This document shows, piece by piece, positions 20,006 to 29,564 of a DNA stretch of 30,022 nucleotides. Position 1 is the stretch's first letter, and each line of letters begins with the position of its first letter. The notes under the pieces are model-generated. The model made no database searches, was not told where the DNA came from, and saw only the letters and a program-made list of their open reading frames with translations. The DNA is taken from positions 1 to 30,022 of the IMG/VR virus record IMGVR_UViG_3300045135_000817, one strand, 5' to 3'. Both the position numbers and the translations under genes were made by a program. This DNA comes from a virus.

Positions 20006-20962
20006 TTATGATGTTGTGTTGTCGAACACGCCGCCGTTTGCAGCTTCGTTCTTACAGACCAATGTAAGCTCTGTAACAACTTGGCGAGTTGTGTTGTCGC
20101 CAGTTTTTGCAAGTGCAACGTTTTTGGTTGGACGCAATGTTGCGACTTCCCACATATCATCCTGCATGATGAATACGTCACGTGAACGGTTCTCACGAGA
20201 AGGCATGAACTCAATAGTTCCCCAAGGAGTTACATACACTGCAAGTGATTTAATCACACGCTCGTCACCAGCTTGTACCGCTGAACGTTGGTTGTTGTTA
20301 CCTGTGAAGGCCAACGCTTTGTTCATTTGGAACGCTGATAGATACACTGTGTCTGGGTTTCCGCCGTTTTCCCAGATTGACTGCATAACACCATCAAAGC
20401 GATCTTGTGAGAACGCAATCAATGTTGTTGTTTCGTCTGTACGTGCGTCTGTACCGTCACCAGTTGGGTCTGCACCTTCGTTAGCACCAAAGTCTGTGTT
20501 TGATGTCAACCATGCAGGCGCACCAGCAAGCTCACGTGCAGTTGTAGAGTTACCTGCTGCGCGTGCGTTGTTGTCGAAAAGTGCTTTTTCGATGTCCAAC
20601 TTTTGCTCTTTGGCAATTTTTAGCGTTTGATACGCGATTTCACGCGCACGGCCCGCTTTGTCCAAACCTTCGTCTGTGTCTGGTACGACAACAGCGTTCT
20701 TGAAGATTTGTGTGTAGTTGCCCAAGCGAGTTGTCGCTGAACGTGCTTCTGCAGTTGTTGCGTCACCTTCAATGTGAGCGTTTGCTGCAGACGCGCGTAG
20801 GCTGTCTGTTTGCCATTCATGCAATGTATTGCGTGCACGTGTCTTTGCAGACTTCGTGTGGAATGGCGTTTCTTCTGGCGAAATGTTAGTGATCAAATCA
20901 CTCAAGTCTTCGCGGATGCCGATAGCATCATAGCTGTCGAATGTGTTGGTTGGCTGTGCCAT
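20006..20962 (-). CDS. Major capsid protein, SU10-type
   Basis: The 318-residue protein builds the icosahedral head. The sequence matches the SU10-type family (PF17236/DUF5309) in order: AIGIREDLSDLITNISPEETPF at the start, then HEWQTDSLRA, RLGNYTQIFKNAVVVPDT and AYQTLKIAKEQKLDIEKALF. Next come SIWENGGNPDTVYLSAF, PWGTIEFMPSRENRSRDVFI and LRPTKNVALAKTGDNTT near the end. Length and order agree with the family. Upstream is the scaffold gene; downstream is a terminator hairpin. AAAGGAAAG precedes the ATG. Confidence 0.92.
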   Translation of the reverse strand: MAQPTNTFDSYDAIGIREDLSDLITNISPEETPFHTKSAKTRARNTLHEWQTDSLRASAANAHIEGDATTAEARSATTRLGNYTQIFKNAVVVPDTDEGLDKAGRAREIAYQTLKIAKEQKLDIEKALFDNNARAAGNSTTARELAGAPAWLTSNTDFGANEGADPTGDGTDARTDETTTLIAFSQDRFDGVMQSIWENGGNPDTVYLSAFQMNKALAFTGNNNQRSAVQAGDERVIKSLAVYVTPWGTIEFMPSRENRSRDVFIMQDDMWEVATLRPTKNVALAKTGDNTTRQVVTELTLVCKNEAANGGVFDNTTS

Positions 20963-20978
20963 AGTTCACTTTCCTTTA

Positions 20979-21959
20979 CTAAAGTTTTGGGTCTAGGAGT
21001 AGGTCAGCAAAGTCACGGATATTCCCTGACTTCATTGCTCTAGCCTCCTGCTTTCTGCGAGTTGCAGTTGCACCATCCTGAACTTTCTTTGCACCAGCTT
21101 TGACCATAGGCTTAGCTTTCTTAGCTTTCTGATCTACGTTTTTGCGATTGGCCTGTAGTTTGCGATAGCGTATCGCGTCATACAGGATTTCAATCTCTAC
21201 AGCATCGGTAAGCTGCATTAAGGCTTCCTGTGGAACACCATAATACTCTTGACCACCACGTAGCATATCCTGAGCCGCTTTCTCATATTTCTGAGGGTCA
21301 GCGAAATCAGGCACACGTTGCTGCAAGATTTGCATTTGCTCCTGACGGTGCTGCATCTTTTGCTGCTCCGACTGTTGCGCCTGCTGTGCTTGCAGTTGCT
21401 GCACTTGTTGCATCTTTGCGTTATACTCACCCATTGCCGTTTCGTAGGCTTCCTTCTCTTGCATGTACCCAATCGGGTCACTCTCAAGAAGTTCCTTTGA
21501 TGGCGGCGTAGGTGGAGCAAGTTCGCCATTCTGCGCTTGCTGGGTTAAAGTGTTCAGCACGTTTAACTGCTGAGCTAGTTGCGCTTTTGCTGCTTCAATC
21601 TGCTTAGATTGCTCAGCGTTTTCACGCATTTTTTGCTGAATATAGCCCTGACCCGCAGCAGACTGCTTTAGTTGGGAAAGGGTCCAGCGTTCTGGTTTTC
21701 CGTCAATAGTGACGTCAAACAGAGCTTCGCTGTCATCCTCAACGGCTTCTACTTCGTCAGTATATTCAGTTGCATCATCTTCGTATTCGGCTTCACCATC
21801 ATCGTCAGATGCTTCGATGACTTCCTCATCCGCAATATCTTCTGCAAAATCGCTCTCAGCGTCCTGAGTTGGCTCTTCTGTAGCTTCAACTGTTTCTTCG
21901 GAATTATCCTGTGGTGCCAAAAGGCTCTCCACTGCGCTCTCAATAGTAGTCGCTTCCAC
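20979..21959 (-). CDS. Scaffolding protein, GTG start
   Basis: GTG 21959 is preceded by AAGGAG at good spacing. The 326-residue product is very acidic at the N-terminus (residues ~20-80). It has a FDVTIDGKPERWTLSQLKQ strand-helix motif near 83, a long Gln-rich coiled coil (~110-215), and a basic C-terminus with KAKKAKPMVKAGAKK. It lies between the portal-side gene and the major capsid gene, the usual place of the scaffold, which is lost after head assembly. Confidence 0.85.
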   Translation of the reverse strand: MEATTIESAVESLLAPQDNSEETVEATEEPTQDAESDFAEDIADEEVIEASDDDGEAEYEDDATEYTDEVEAVEDDSEALFDVTIDGKPERWTLSQLKQSAAGQGYIQQKMRENAEQSKQIEAAKAQLAQQLNVLNTLTQQAQNGELAPPTPPSKELLESDPIGYMQEKEAYETAMGEYNAKMQQVQQLQAQQAQQSEQQKMQHRQEQMQILQQRVPDFADPQKYEKAAQDMLRGGQEYYGVPQEALMQLTDAVEIEILYDAIRYRKLQANRKNVDQKAKKAKPMVKAGAKKVQDGATATRRKQEARAMKSGNIRDFADLLLDPKL

Positions 21960-21970
21960 GGTGCTACTCC

Positions 21971-22201
21971 TTATTTGCGATCTAACATGCGCTCTGCAGC
22001 AATAGCTGCGTCAAGCTGCATTTCGATCTGGTTTAACGCCCGCATGATTGCGTGCGCCTCTTCGCGCTGCTCAATTTCCTTGGCAGTGCTGTTTGCGAAT
22101 ATGCTTAGCTGCACATCGCGAACATCTTGGACAAACTGCTGAAAAGCAGTGTCATTCTTTAAACGCTTAGCTTCGTCTGCCTGTATGCGAATGCTCTGCA
22201 T
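21971..22201 (-). CDS. Unknown small helical protein (76 aa)
   Basis: The start overlaps the portal stop (TAATG). The product is helical throughout (IRIQADEAKRLKNDTAFQQF, EEAHAIMRALNQIEMQLDAA). Small helical genes of this size sit between portal and scaffold in many podovirus-like phages. Function unknown; likely part of head assembly. Confidence 0.6.
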   Translation of the reverse strand: MQSIRIQADEAKRLKNDTAFQQFVQDVRDVQLSIFANSTAKEIEQREEAHAIMRALNQIEMQLDAAIAAERMLDRK

Positions 22202-24252
22202 TATCCTCTCGCCGCTTGTTGCGCTGCTCTAATCGCAGCTACGTCAACTTGTGTGCCATACTGGCCTAGCACCTTGGCAGCATCAACCAGCAAGTCTTGA
22301 TCCATCTGGTCACGCTTGCGATCATCTTCCATCATAAGTTTCTGCTGCTCTAGCTGCAATTTAGCCATGTCTGACTGCATATTGGCTTGCGCTTTCATTT
22401 GCTCTGCAGCTAGGTAGGCTTGGTTAGGATCAGTACCCTGAGCCTGCTGAGCCTGCGCTTGCTGCTGCATTTGAAGTAGCTGCTGCTCGACCTCTGGCGT
22501 GATTGGAGCAAAATATCTGTCAGAGTTTCTAATGCCAGCAGCAGCTAACATATCAGACAACGTATTGCGTATGTTCGTCAAGCTCACCATGCCGTTAAAC
22601 GGTCCATACTGCGTGTAAATTTGCTGCTGGATTTGGAACGCTTGCTGATACGCCATCATCTTTTCTTCTTCGCGGCCCGTGCCTAGGCCCACGTTGATGC
22701 CGATGTCCATGTCAGACTTCCATACGCGCGGATCAACCTGCACAAACTGACCGCCCATCTTCACAAGCTGCTCTTCGTCTGTGTTCTTGATTGCTGCGCG
22801 TAGCATGATGCCAAACAGGCGCTTCATGCCGTCTGCAAGGTTACGCACCATTACCTCAATCTGACCAGCTTGCGCTTGGATTGTAGCTTGCACGGCTGCG
22901 CGTGTGGTTGACTGCATGCTGTCTGGGTCAAGCCCCATGGATGCACGGGATACGCCTGTTTTGTTCTCTACAACCTGATCCATGTATGTCAGCGCACCCA
23001 GCGTCTGGCCTGCAGTAAATGGAACTGTAAGCTCCTGCACTGACCCTGCTTGACGCATACGCACGATTGCGCCGATTTCATTGTTCAGCACATCATCAAT
23101 ATTGACTGCGCCATCAACAATGCCGATGCGTGGGTTGTTTGTCATAGCTACGTTGTCTAGCACGCCACGCAAGATAGCTGTGCTTGCGTCTTGGTCATCC
23201 ATGATGATCTCTGCAAGAGAACGCCCAAAGAATGTGTGTGGCTCTGGATCAACTTCAAAGACTGCGAATGGCACCTCATCCCAAGGCTCAAAGTCTAGCA
23301 GCTTATAGCTTGTGCCGCCGCAGATAAAGCGATGCAGAACTGGCACACCCGTGCCATCTACGTCAATCTTCATGTAGGCTTCCGTGACTGCTACGCTGCG
23401 CATTGCAGGGTCACCCTCTTGATCCTCGTAGTCGTCTTGGCTGTAGCCTTGGCGCTCAATAGTTTCTGCTTCTGAAATGTCTGATGCGCCATACAAGCCG
23501 TCTAGCTTATAAACATCCTCAAAGTCATAGCCCATCTCAACCAAGTCACCCACGCGCATCTCTGTGCGGTGCGCTACGATATACGCATCATCAATGTTGC
23601 GGGCCTGCGAGTTAATGAAAAACTCTTCTGGCGGTACGCTTTCTAAGCGCATCTGACCGTTTGGTATTTGTCTGCTGATCTTGAGCGAATGCACGGGCGC
23701 TTCCACTTCTGCGCCAAACTCATCCATGCTCATTTCCATCTCTACGCCATGCTCAAGCACATCTACATCATCGTCAGAGACAAGCAGCATATACTCTTGG
23801 TCTGTCAGATTGTCGTATGTGTAGATTTCAGCATCATATGACGTTTCGTAGTACGCCTTTACGATACCTGTTTTCTTTATAAGCGCATCGTGGATCGCAT
23901 CGTTTAGCACGCGATACCCGTCATTCTTTGTGAATGCATAATGAATGTACTGCGTAGCCTGCTCTGCTGCAGCAACATCCTCTGGGCCTTTTGGAAGGAA
24001 CTCTACAGGCTTAGCTGTAGACATAAACACACGCATGATGCTGGGCTTGACGCTGCGAATTGTGTCACGCACTTTTGTTGCTACAACTTTGCTGCGCCCA
24101 TCCTCATAGCCAATATCCACTTCACCATCAAAGTAGCGCTGCGCCTTGATGCGCTGATCTGTTATCTCGCTCTCCACAAAGTCCACAGCCTGCGCCATAG
24201 CGTCTTGCAGGATAGCTTCGATCTCGCGTTTATCTTTTGCTTTTGGCTGCAT
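22201..24252 (-). CDS. Portal protein, P22-like
   Basis: The 683-residue protein forms the dodecameric ring through which DNA enters and leaves. The N-terminal AQRYFDGEVDIGYEDGRSKVV and TKVRDTIRSVKPSIMRVFMS match P22-like portals. They are followed by YIHYAFTKNDGYRVLNDAIH and an LIKKTGIVKAYYE strand, then the stem region FFGRSLAEIIMDDQ and the clip/wing region with TGVSRASMGLDPDSMQST. The last 100 residues are Gln/Ala/Met-rich and coiled (barrel-like helices). It sits beside the scaffold and capsid genes. Confidence 0.92.
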   Translation of the reverse strand: MQPKAKDKREIEAILQDAMAQAVDFVESEITDQRIKAQRYFDGEVDIGYEDGRSKVVATKVRDTIRSVKPSIMRVFMSTAKPVEFLPKGPEDVAAAEQATQYIHYAFTKNDGYRVLNDAIHDALIKKTGIVKAYYETSYDAEIYTYDNLTDQEYMLLVSDDDVDVLEHGVEMEMSMDEFGAEVEAPVHSLKISRQIPNGQMRLESVPPEEFFINSQARNIDDAYIVAHRTEMRVGDLVEMGYDFEDVYKLDGLYGASDISEAETIERQGYSQDDYEDQEGDPAMRSVAVTEAYMKIDVDGTGVPVLHRFICGGTSYKLLDFEPWDEVPFAVFEVDPEPHTFFGRSLAEIIMDDQDASTAILRGVLDNVAMTNNPRIGIVDGAVNIDDVLNNEIGAIVRMRQAGSVQELTVPFTAGQTLGALTYMDQVVENKTGVSRASMGLDPDSMQSTTRAAVQATIQAQAGQIEVMVRNLADGMKRLFGIMLRAAIKNTDEEQLVKMGGQFVQVDPRVWKSDMDIGINVGLGTGREEEKMMAYQQAFQIQQQIYTQYGPFNGMVSLTNIRNTLSDMLAAAGIRNSDRYFAPITPEVEQQLLQMQQQAQAQQAQGTDPNQAYLAAEQMKAQANMQSDMAKLQLEQQKLMMEDDRKRDQMDQDLLVDAAKVLGQYGTQVDVAAIRAAQQAARG

Positions 24253-24253
24253 G

Positions 24254-25702
24254 TTATTGTCCTTGTGTTTGCGGCAATAGGCCAGTTTCCTCGCCTGCTT
24301 CCAAGCCCATCAAAGTTCGTATTTCTTTAAGACTAATTGAGCTATTTGGCTTTAGACCTGTGGCTAATGTATTCTTAATCTGCTCAGCCTGCTTTAATGT
24401 CCTAGCGTCCGACAAACCTTTAGCCCCCGCACCAGCTAAAGATACGCCAGCCATTGCTGGGTTGTAGGCAATAGCACCCACATTCAGAGCCTGCATAAGC
24501 CCATTACCTGTTGGCGACATTTTGCCGATAAGGCGCAAGGCGTTGTCGCTCATTTTGCCCTCAACAAATTGTTGCATCATCTTGATTTCGTAATCTTGAA
24601 AGAATTGTGTTTTTCTCTTGTTTTTCAATATACTAGCAACTGCGCGGCGATAATTGTTTACTATGTTGCCGCCTGATCCACTTGCTGCAGTATCAAGCTC
24701 AGCTTTCTTAAATGCATCTTCAAGCATTTCTAGTTTTTTATAACGCTTGTTGGCTTCTCTTGCTGCGCCCATCAAACGATTTGCTGGAGCTTTAGCTTCG
24801 ATTGCCTCATCAATAACGTCAATAATTCCACGAATACCCTGCTCATTGCGTGCTGCACCGTAGCGTTTGTATAAACTTTGACGCAACTTATCCAACTGCC
24901 CGACAGTCATTGTGCTGTCCATTTGAGCTTGAATTGTTTTCAAAGCAGCCTTGGTCTGCAGATCAACCTCTGGCACATAGTTGAACTCTGCAACCTTTGC
25001 GTTAGCTTTGGCGACGATCTGGTTCATTTCATTCGGCTTAAACTTTACGCCTGCCTTATCAACTGCGCTATATGCTGCGTTTTTAACCTGCTGCAGATTT
25101 TCAAGAGTTGGACGCTCAACTGATCTTTTGAACAATGCTTGCGTAGTCTTGTTCGCAGCTTTTAAACCTACAGACGGTGCAGCAAATGCACCAATAATAC
25201 GGGCTGGAAGTTCTGCAGATGGGGCATATTCCTCTGCTGCCTGACCTGCAGCCTCGCTACCAGCGCCTGCTGCTGTCATAGCCACACCACGGCGCGCAAG
25301 ACCAGCAGGACCACCAATTGCGGCAGATGGTAAAAACTCAGCTATAGTTTGGGCATATTCGCCAGCAGCGGTCTGAGGCTCATACTCCTCTGCAGGAAAC
25401 GCCTCACGCAATGCCTGTCCTATCGTAGACTGCAGAACTGGTGTTTTCTCATCCACATCGTAGCCAAGCAAGTCTTTGGCTTCTTCATATGTTCTAACAC
25501 CAAGGCGGCCCAACATTTCAAGGGTTTCTGGGACAGCTATAGCACCCTCACGCAAGCCACTCTTTAGCGCCATTTTTACATCTTCACCGCGCGACACCTC
25601 TGGCGCAGGCTCTGCGGCCTGTGACGCAAAAAATGCATTTGCGCTTGCTTCGTCTGGAAACTGTATGATGCGGCCATCACCTGCGTCTACAACAACTGCC
25701 AT
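24254..25702 (-). CDS. Internal virion / DNA-ejection protein (482 aa)
   Basis: The N-terminus (VVDAGDGRIIQFPDEASANAF) resembles a short domain found in phage internal proteins. The rest is long, helical and rich in small residues, with glycine/alanine membrane-like stretches (AAIGGPAGLARRGVAMTAAG, GVSLAGAGAKGL) that may insert in the membrane. It lies between the lytic transglycosylase protein and the portal, the usual place of ejection proteins. Its start overlaps the upstream stop (TAATG). Confidence 0.7.
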   Translation of the reverse strand: MAVVVDAGDGRIIQFPDEASANAFFASQAAEPAPEVSRGEDVKMALKSGLREGAIAVPETLEMLGRLGVRTYEEAKDLLGYDVDEKTPVLQSTIGQALREAFPAEEYEPQTAAGEYAQTIAEFLPSAAIGGPAGLARRGVAMTAAGAGSEAAGQAAEEYAPSAELPARIIGAFAAPSVGLKAANKTTQALFKRSVERPTLENLQQVKNAAYSAVDKAGVKFKPNEMNQIVAKANAKVAEFNYVPEVDLQTKAALKTIQAQMDSTMTVGQLDKLRQSLYKRYGAARNEQGIRGIIDVIDEAIEAKAPANRLMGAAREANKRYKKLEMLEDAFKKAELDTAASGSGGNIVNNYRRAVASILKNKRKTQFFQDYEIKMMQQFVEGKMSDNALRLIGKMSPTGNGLMQALNVGAIAYNPAMAGVSLAGAGAKGLSDARTLKQAEQIKNTLATGLKPNSSISLKEIRTLMGLEAGEETGLLPQTQGQ

Positions 25703-27120
25703 TACTTTACAGGCTCCACTTTGCCAGTTTGGGGATTATATATGTGGGTGACATTTGACGCTGCGGCTGGCGCAGCTTGAGGGGTTTCTGTCCCGCCAGA
25801 CTTAAACTCCGCAGATGCGCTATCAATTGCAGAATATAAGTCCTCAACAGTTGGCGTGTACTTGCTGCCCTCATATCCAGCCAAGCTAAAGTTGTTCTTT
25901 CTGTAGTATTCAGCCATCGCAGTCTTGGACGCAGCAGATGCTTCAAGTTGGGCAAGTAGCGCACGCAGTCTTGCTGCGTTTTCTTCTGGTGGCAGCGCAA
26001 TATTGTATGCACGCTTGATAAGCGCTTCACCTTCTTTTTGCGCAAATTGACCACCAAGTGTTTCTCTAAGGCTAGTCTGGATAACGCTTTCAACCAAGTC
26101 CTTAGCTTGCTGACTTTTTGGGTTATAGATTGAGCGACCAAGTTCACCAATAACAGCCTGCAATGGACCAGTTAAATCCTCACCAGCCTCAAGCTGGTCT
26201 AGCACGGTTTTAATTTTAGCTGTACGGAAGCGCGCCTCACCTAGCCCAACTAGGTCAAGATCAATAAGCTCTTCACCGAACTTTTTATTCATTGCTTCAA
26301 GGCCAGCAGGAACTTCGCCTGTTTTTTCTATTTGGGCTAAGTCTTTTGTAAAGTCTATAAAGGTTCCATCATAGCCCTGAGCTTGAGCTAGTTTGTACTT
26401 CTCAATATCAACAAACTTTTTGTCGCTCTTTGTAATTGCTGTAAGCGCCTCTGCCCCTGAAATTCCCTGATTTCTTACTAAGTCTGCCAGCTTTTTATCA
26501 CCAAGGCTCTCAATGTATGACGCTGTAACATTCGCCTTAGCCTGTGCGTCACGCTTATCTCTGCGCTCCTGCATGCTCAGCGCACGTTGCTGAATAAGAG
26601 GTGTCAACCGTGCATCACCCGTTCCAGCCATAACTGCCATTGCAAGTTTATCGCTGAACTCTGGGCTTAGCCCTAGTGCGCCACCTATACCTTGCCCACC
26701 AAGCAGGCCACTTAGCAAACCTTGAGGTTTTTGCGGTTCTTGAGCCATTGCTGCACCACCTTTTCCACCAAGTATCTTGGCAACATAATTTTGTGTTTCT
26801 GTAATGTTTGGAACGCCGTTTGCTTTTGCAACACGGCTTGGACCTGCGTTGTATGCAGCCAAAGCCAAAGCAGGATCACCAAAGCGATCTAGCTGCTGCC
26901 TCATGTAACGCGCCGCACCTTCTAAGTTCTGCACGGGATCGTTTGGATCAACGCCAAGCTCTTTTGCTGTCGCAGGCATAAGCTGACCAAGACCAATTGC
27001 CCCAGCAGAGCTAACTGCATCAGGGCGAAACGCACTTTCTGCCTGTATTTGGCGCACGAATAAATCTGGGTCTATCCCGTATTTCTGCGCTGTTTGGTAT
27101 GCAAGCTGGCGATAATCCAT
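25702..27120 (-). CDS. Virion lytic transglycosylase / ejection protein
   Basis: The first 130 residues form a soluble lytic transglycosylase domain: PDLFVRQIQAESAF with catalytic Glu28, then GAIGLGQLMPATAKELGV and ALALAAYNAGPSRVAKANG. The remaining ~340 residues are helical and unlike known enzymes, as in phage ejection proteins. During infection it would open the cell wall for DNA entry. It is followed by a second ejection-type gene and the portal. Confidence 0.85.
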   Translation of the reverse strand: MDYRQLAYQTAQKYGIDPDLFVRQIQAESAFRPDAVSSAGAIGLGQLMPATAKELGVDPNDPVQNLEGAARYMRQQLDRFGDPALALAAYNAGPSRVAKANGVPNITETQNYVAKILGGKGGAAMAQEPQKPQGLLSGLLGGQGIGGALGLSPEFSDKLAMAVMAGTGDARLTPLIQQRALSMQERRDKRDAQAKANVTASYIESLGDKKLADLVRNQGISGAEALTAITKSDKKFVDIEKYKLAQAQGYDGTFIDFTKDLAQIEKTGEVPAGLEAMNKKFGEELIDLDLVGLGEARFRTAKIKTVLDQLEAGEDLTGPLQAVIGELGRSIYNPKSQQAKDLVESVIQTSLRETLGGQFAQKEGEALIKRAYNIALPPEENAARLRALLAQLEASAASKTAMAEYYRKNNFSLAGYEGSKYTPTVEDLYSAIDSASAEFKSGGTETPQAAPAAASNVTHIYNPQTGKVEPVK

Positions 27121-27126
27121 ATTAGA

Positions 27127-27903
27127 TCACATTAAGAATAGTAGAGATGCAGGGTTAAACGGTTGGCTAGTTGTTGTCGTCGTTGGCGTTCTTATGCCGC
27201 TCAAAATCTGAGATAGCGCACCAAGCCCAGCCAGAGGCGCACCAGTTTGCCCCATGTACTGCTGCTTAGCCAAGTCAAGCAGCTGCTGTTGCATTCTGCG
27301 CTGGAACTGAGCCTGTTCACCAACTGCAGCTTGCGTTGCTTGACCCATACCAAATGCCTGACCACCAAGCCCAGCTAAACCACCTGCTGCTGCCTGCTGC
27401 ACGCCCGCGCCTGCTAATGCCGCTTGCTGGTTTGCTAAGGATGCTTGTTGCTGCAAGTTCGCTTGCTGAAGCGCACGCTGTTGCTCTTGCCCAATGTCAT
27501 ACTGCGCAGCCTGTTGCGCCTGTTGGAATGCTTGCTGACGTTGACGCGCTGCAAAATCGCCAGCCATGCGCCCATATTCGCCCATTGCTACACCTTCAGC
27601 GACACCTTGACGTGACCCGCCAAATGCACGCGCGGCAGTTGCCTGTGCGCCAAGCTGGTTCATGGCTTGCTCACGTTGGCGTGCAATATCCGCTTCGCCA
27701 CGCTGAATAACCTGCTCTGTATATGGCGACATATACTGTTGCATATTTGCCGTGGCTAGTGATCCAACTGGGCCAATCTGCGCAGCTTGCGCTGTTGGAG
27801 CTTGGAAGCTTGCAAGGCCACCGTAAGTCTGGCCTGCTTGCTGCATGGCCTGTGATGCACCTTGAAATGCATTCTGTACTGGTTGATTACCTGATGCACC
27901 CAT
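27127..27903 (-). CDS. Gln/Ala-rich virion protein (258 aa)
   Basis: This protein is very rich in Gln, Ala and Gly with repeats such as QQAAQYDIGQEQQRALQQA. It also has an ARAFGGSRQGVAEGVAMGEY block that recurs in internal virion proteins of marine podovirus-like phages. It precedes the transglycosylase gene in transcription order, so an internal or ejection role is likely. It ends in a small hydrophobic tip (PASLLFLM). Confidence 0.65.
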   Translation of the reverse strand: MGASGNQPVQNAFQGASQAMQQAGQTYGGLASFQAPTAQAAQIGPVGSLATANMQQYMSPYTEQVIQRGEADIARQREQAMNQLGAQATAARAFGGSRQGVAEGVAMGEYGRMAGDFAARQRQQAFQQAQQAAQYDIGQEQQRALQQANLQQQASLANQQAALAGAGVQQAAAGGLAGLGGQAFGMGQATQAAVGEQAQFQRRMQQQLLDLAKQQYMGQTGAPLAGLGALSQILSGIRTPTTTTTSQPFNPASLLFLM

Positions 27904-28532
27904 TAGATTACTCCTAAAGCGTCTAAAACTCTATTTTTAGCCTCACGCATGCCACCAAACAGGCCACCTGTGCTTTGACCGCGCAAAACTGGGCGAGGGC
28001 TGCTGTCACGCGGGCCAAGGTTAGTATTTGGACCAGCAGAGTTTCCGTAATGCATCTGCATGATCTCAGCATGGCTTAGGCCATCATTGTCGCTACCGCC
28101 CGAAACTGGTGCCATGCCAAGTGGGCCAGTTGTTACCTCTGGTACTGGCGGCGGGGCAATCTCTGCACCCGTGATTGGATCAAAGCGACCAAGGCCAGCT
28201 AGGTATGCATACTGCTCTGGGCGTTGCTCCTGCAGGCGCTGCAGTGCAGACATATACGCAGGGTAAGAGCTATAACCAGAAACACCGCCTGCAGACGTAA
28301 CCTCTGCGTCACCCATAGTAAGTGGGGCTGGACCTTCTAAGCCAAATGCGGAAGCCATTGCGCCTACGTTGCGATTTAACGCACGCTCAGTTTCGCTAAT
28401 CTCAGCAATCTCTGGACCCATGTAAGGCACATAACCTAAATCCTGAATTTGCTGCGCACGCTCTAACGCTTTTCTACCAGCTTCTTCGATGTATGCTGGT
28501 ATTTTTGTTTCCTGAGTGCTTCGGCTACCCAT
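27903..28532 (-). CDS. Unknown virion-associated protein (209 aa)
   Basis: The product begins MGSRSTQETKIPAYIEEAGR, then KALERAQQIQDLGYVPYMGP, a pattern repeated in marine phage structural genes next to the Gln/Ala-rich protein. The rest is Gly/Pro-rich and likely flexible (SGGSDNDGLSHAEIM). It overlaps the next gene (TAATG). No enzymatic motif is seen. Confidence 0.6.
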   Translation of the reverse strand: MGSRSTQETKIPAYIEEAGRKALERAQQIQDLGYVPYMGPEIAEISETERALNRNVGAMASAFGLEGPAPLTMGDAEVTSAGGVSGYSSYPAYMSALQRLQEQRPEQYAYLAGLGRFDPITGAEIAPPPVPEVTTGPLGMAPVSGGSDNDGLSHAEIMQMHYGNSAGPNTNLGPRDSSPRPVLRGQSTGGLFGGMREAKNRVLDALGVI

Positions 28533-28533
28533 A

Positions 28534-28908
28534 TTAAAACTCCAAGTGCATTGTTATGGAGTGAGGCTTCCAGCCCACTTTCTCCAAAGGTTTCTGCCAT
28601 CCAAAACGACCATCAAATGAAGCAAATGAACAGCCTTGCAATTTTGCCCATTCTTTCACATTTTCAGTCATTTGTAAAATTTCATCCAATTCACCACCCG
28701 CAAGGAACACATGCAAGGCTTTTGTGTTAGGATATACCACGATTTCCGTAATAATGCACCCACGCTCTGCAGGCCAGAGTTGCATCTTTCCAGAGCGTAT
28801 GCCTCCGCATACTTCGTCCCACGTATTGTGACCGCCAGAGCGCTCTAGCGCAGCCTCAATCCAAGGCTTGCATTTAAACAATACGTCTATGGGAGTATGT
28901 GCATTCAT
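28534..28908 (-). CDS. Conserved phage protein, GNAT-like shape (124 aa)
   Basis: ATG 28908 overlaps the upstream stop (ATGA); the longer frame runs through the upstream gene. The product contains GGHNTWDEVCGGIRSGKMQL, WPAERGCIITEIVVYPNTKA, LHVFLAGGELDEI and a C-terminal WAKLQGCSFASFDGRFGWQ. This family appears in tail regions of many podovirus-like phages. The strand pattern with GC...GRxGW recalls acetyltransferase-like folds; function is unknown. Confidence 0.6.
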   Translation of the reverse strand: MNAHTPIDVLFKCKPWIEAALERSGGHNTWDEVCGGIRSGKMQLWPAERGCIITEIVVYPNTKALHVFLAGGELDEILQMTENVKEWAKLQGCSFASFDGRFGWQKPLEKVGWKPHSITMHLEF

Positions 28909-29564
28909 CCGTGCATCCTCGTAATAGCAAGCGTTGCAGCTGGTGCCGCTGGGCTGAACGCAGTTGCCGCAGACGCATCCAAAAAGCCTGACGTGCTGTC
29001 CACCGCCCACATAACTTGCAAGTAATCTCCAGCTGTTACGTCAAACTTTGCCGCGCGTGACACAACAAGCGTTGCGCCGTTCTGATGCAGCGCGTTCTTC
29101 ATGGTTGAGCCTTCCGCATCCGTACCGTTCAATCTAGGCCAGAAGTAGAAGTTGACCGTGCTAGATGACGTTGAGCTAATCTGCGCTGAGAACATCAGCA
29201 AGTATTCACCACCCTCTGCAAAGACGATCTTCGTTGGATCGGTGCCATCAAGCGAGATGCCCTTGTTGCCTGTCGGCGTGTCAAACTGGATCGCATATGC
29301 CGTGTTAGTAGCTGCCGCAGTTACATCTGTGGAGCGGATCAAGTTAGCGTGTCCATCCTCTAAGACGATCTGCACAAACTCTCCGTTCTTGGATACAACG
29401 GGATACCCTGCATCATCATCCCACAGGATAACGCCATTCTCTGATGGGTTGTCGTCTGCTGTCTTGAAGTACAAGCGTGGAAGCTGCCTGCGCAAATATG
29501 CGGTAAGGTTATTACCCCAAGCCTTAACGTTGTCGCCAATCGGCGGTAGGACGGGTGCTGCCAT
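28905..29564 (-). CDS. C1q/TNF-like virion surface protein (219 aa)
   Basis: The N-terminal 70 residues have PVLPPIGDNVKAWGNNLTAY, then RLYFKTADDNPSENGVILWD. The C-terminal 140 residues resemble a C1q/TNF-like jelly-roll: NTAYAIQFDTPTGNKGISL, KIVFAEGGEYLLMFSAQIS, VNFYFWPRLNGTDAEGS and AGDYLQVMWAVDST. Such domains form trimers on phage surfaces and fibres. It follows the gp10-like tail gene, so it is likely a tail or decoration protein. Confidence 0.7.
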   Translation of the reverse strand: MAAPVLPPIGDNVKAWGNNLTAYLRRQLPRLYFKTADDNPSENGVILWDDDAGYPVVSKNGEFVQIVLEDGHANLIRSTDVTAAATNTAYAIQFDTPTGNKGISLDGTDPTKIVFAEGGEYLLMFSAQISSTSSSTVNFYFWPRLNGTDAEGSTMKNALHQNGATLVVSRAAKFDVTAGDYLQVMWAVDSTSGFLDASAATAFSPAAPAATLAITRMHG

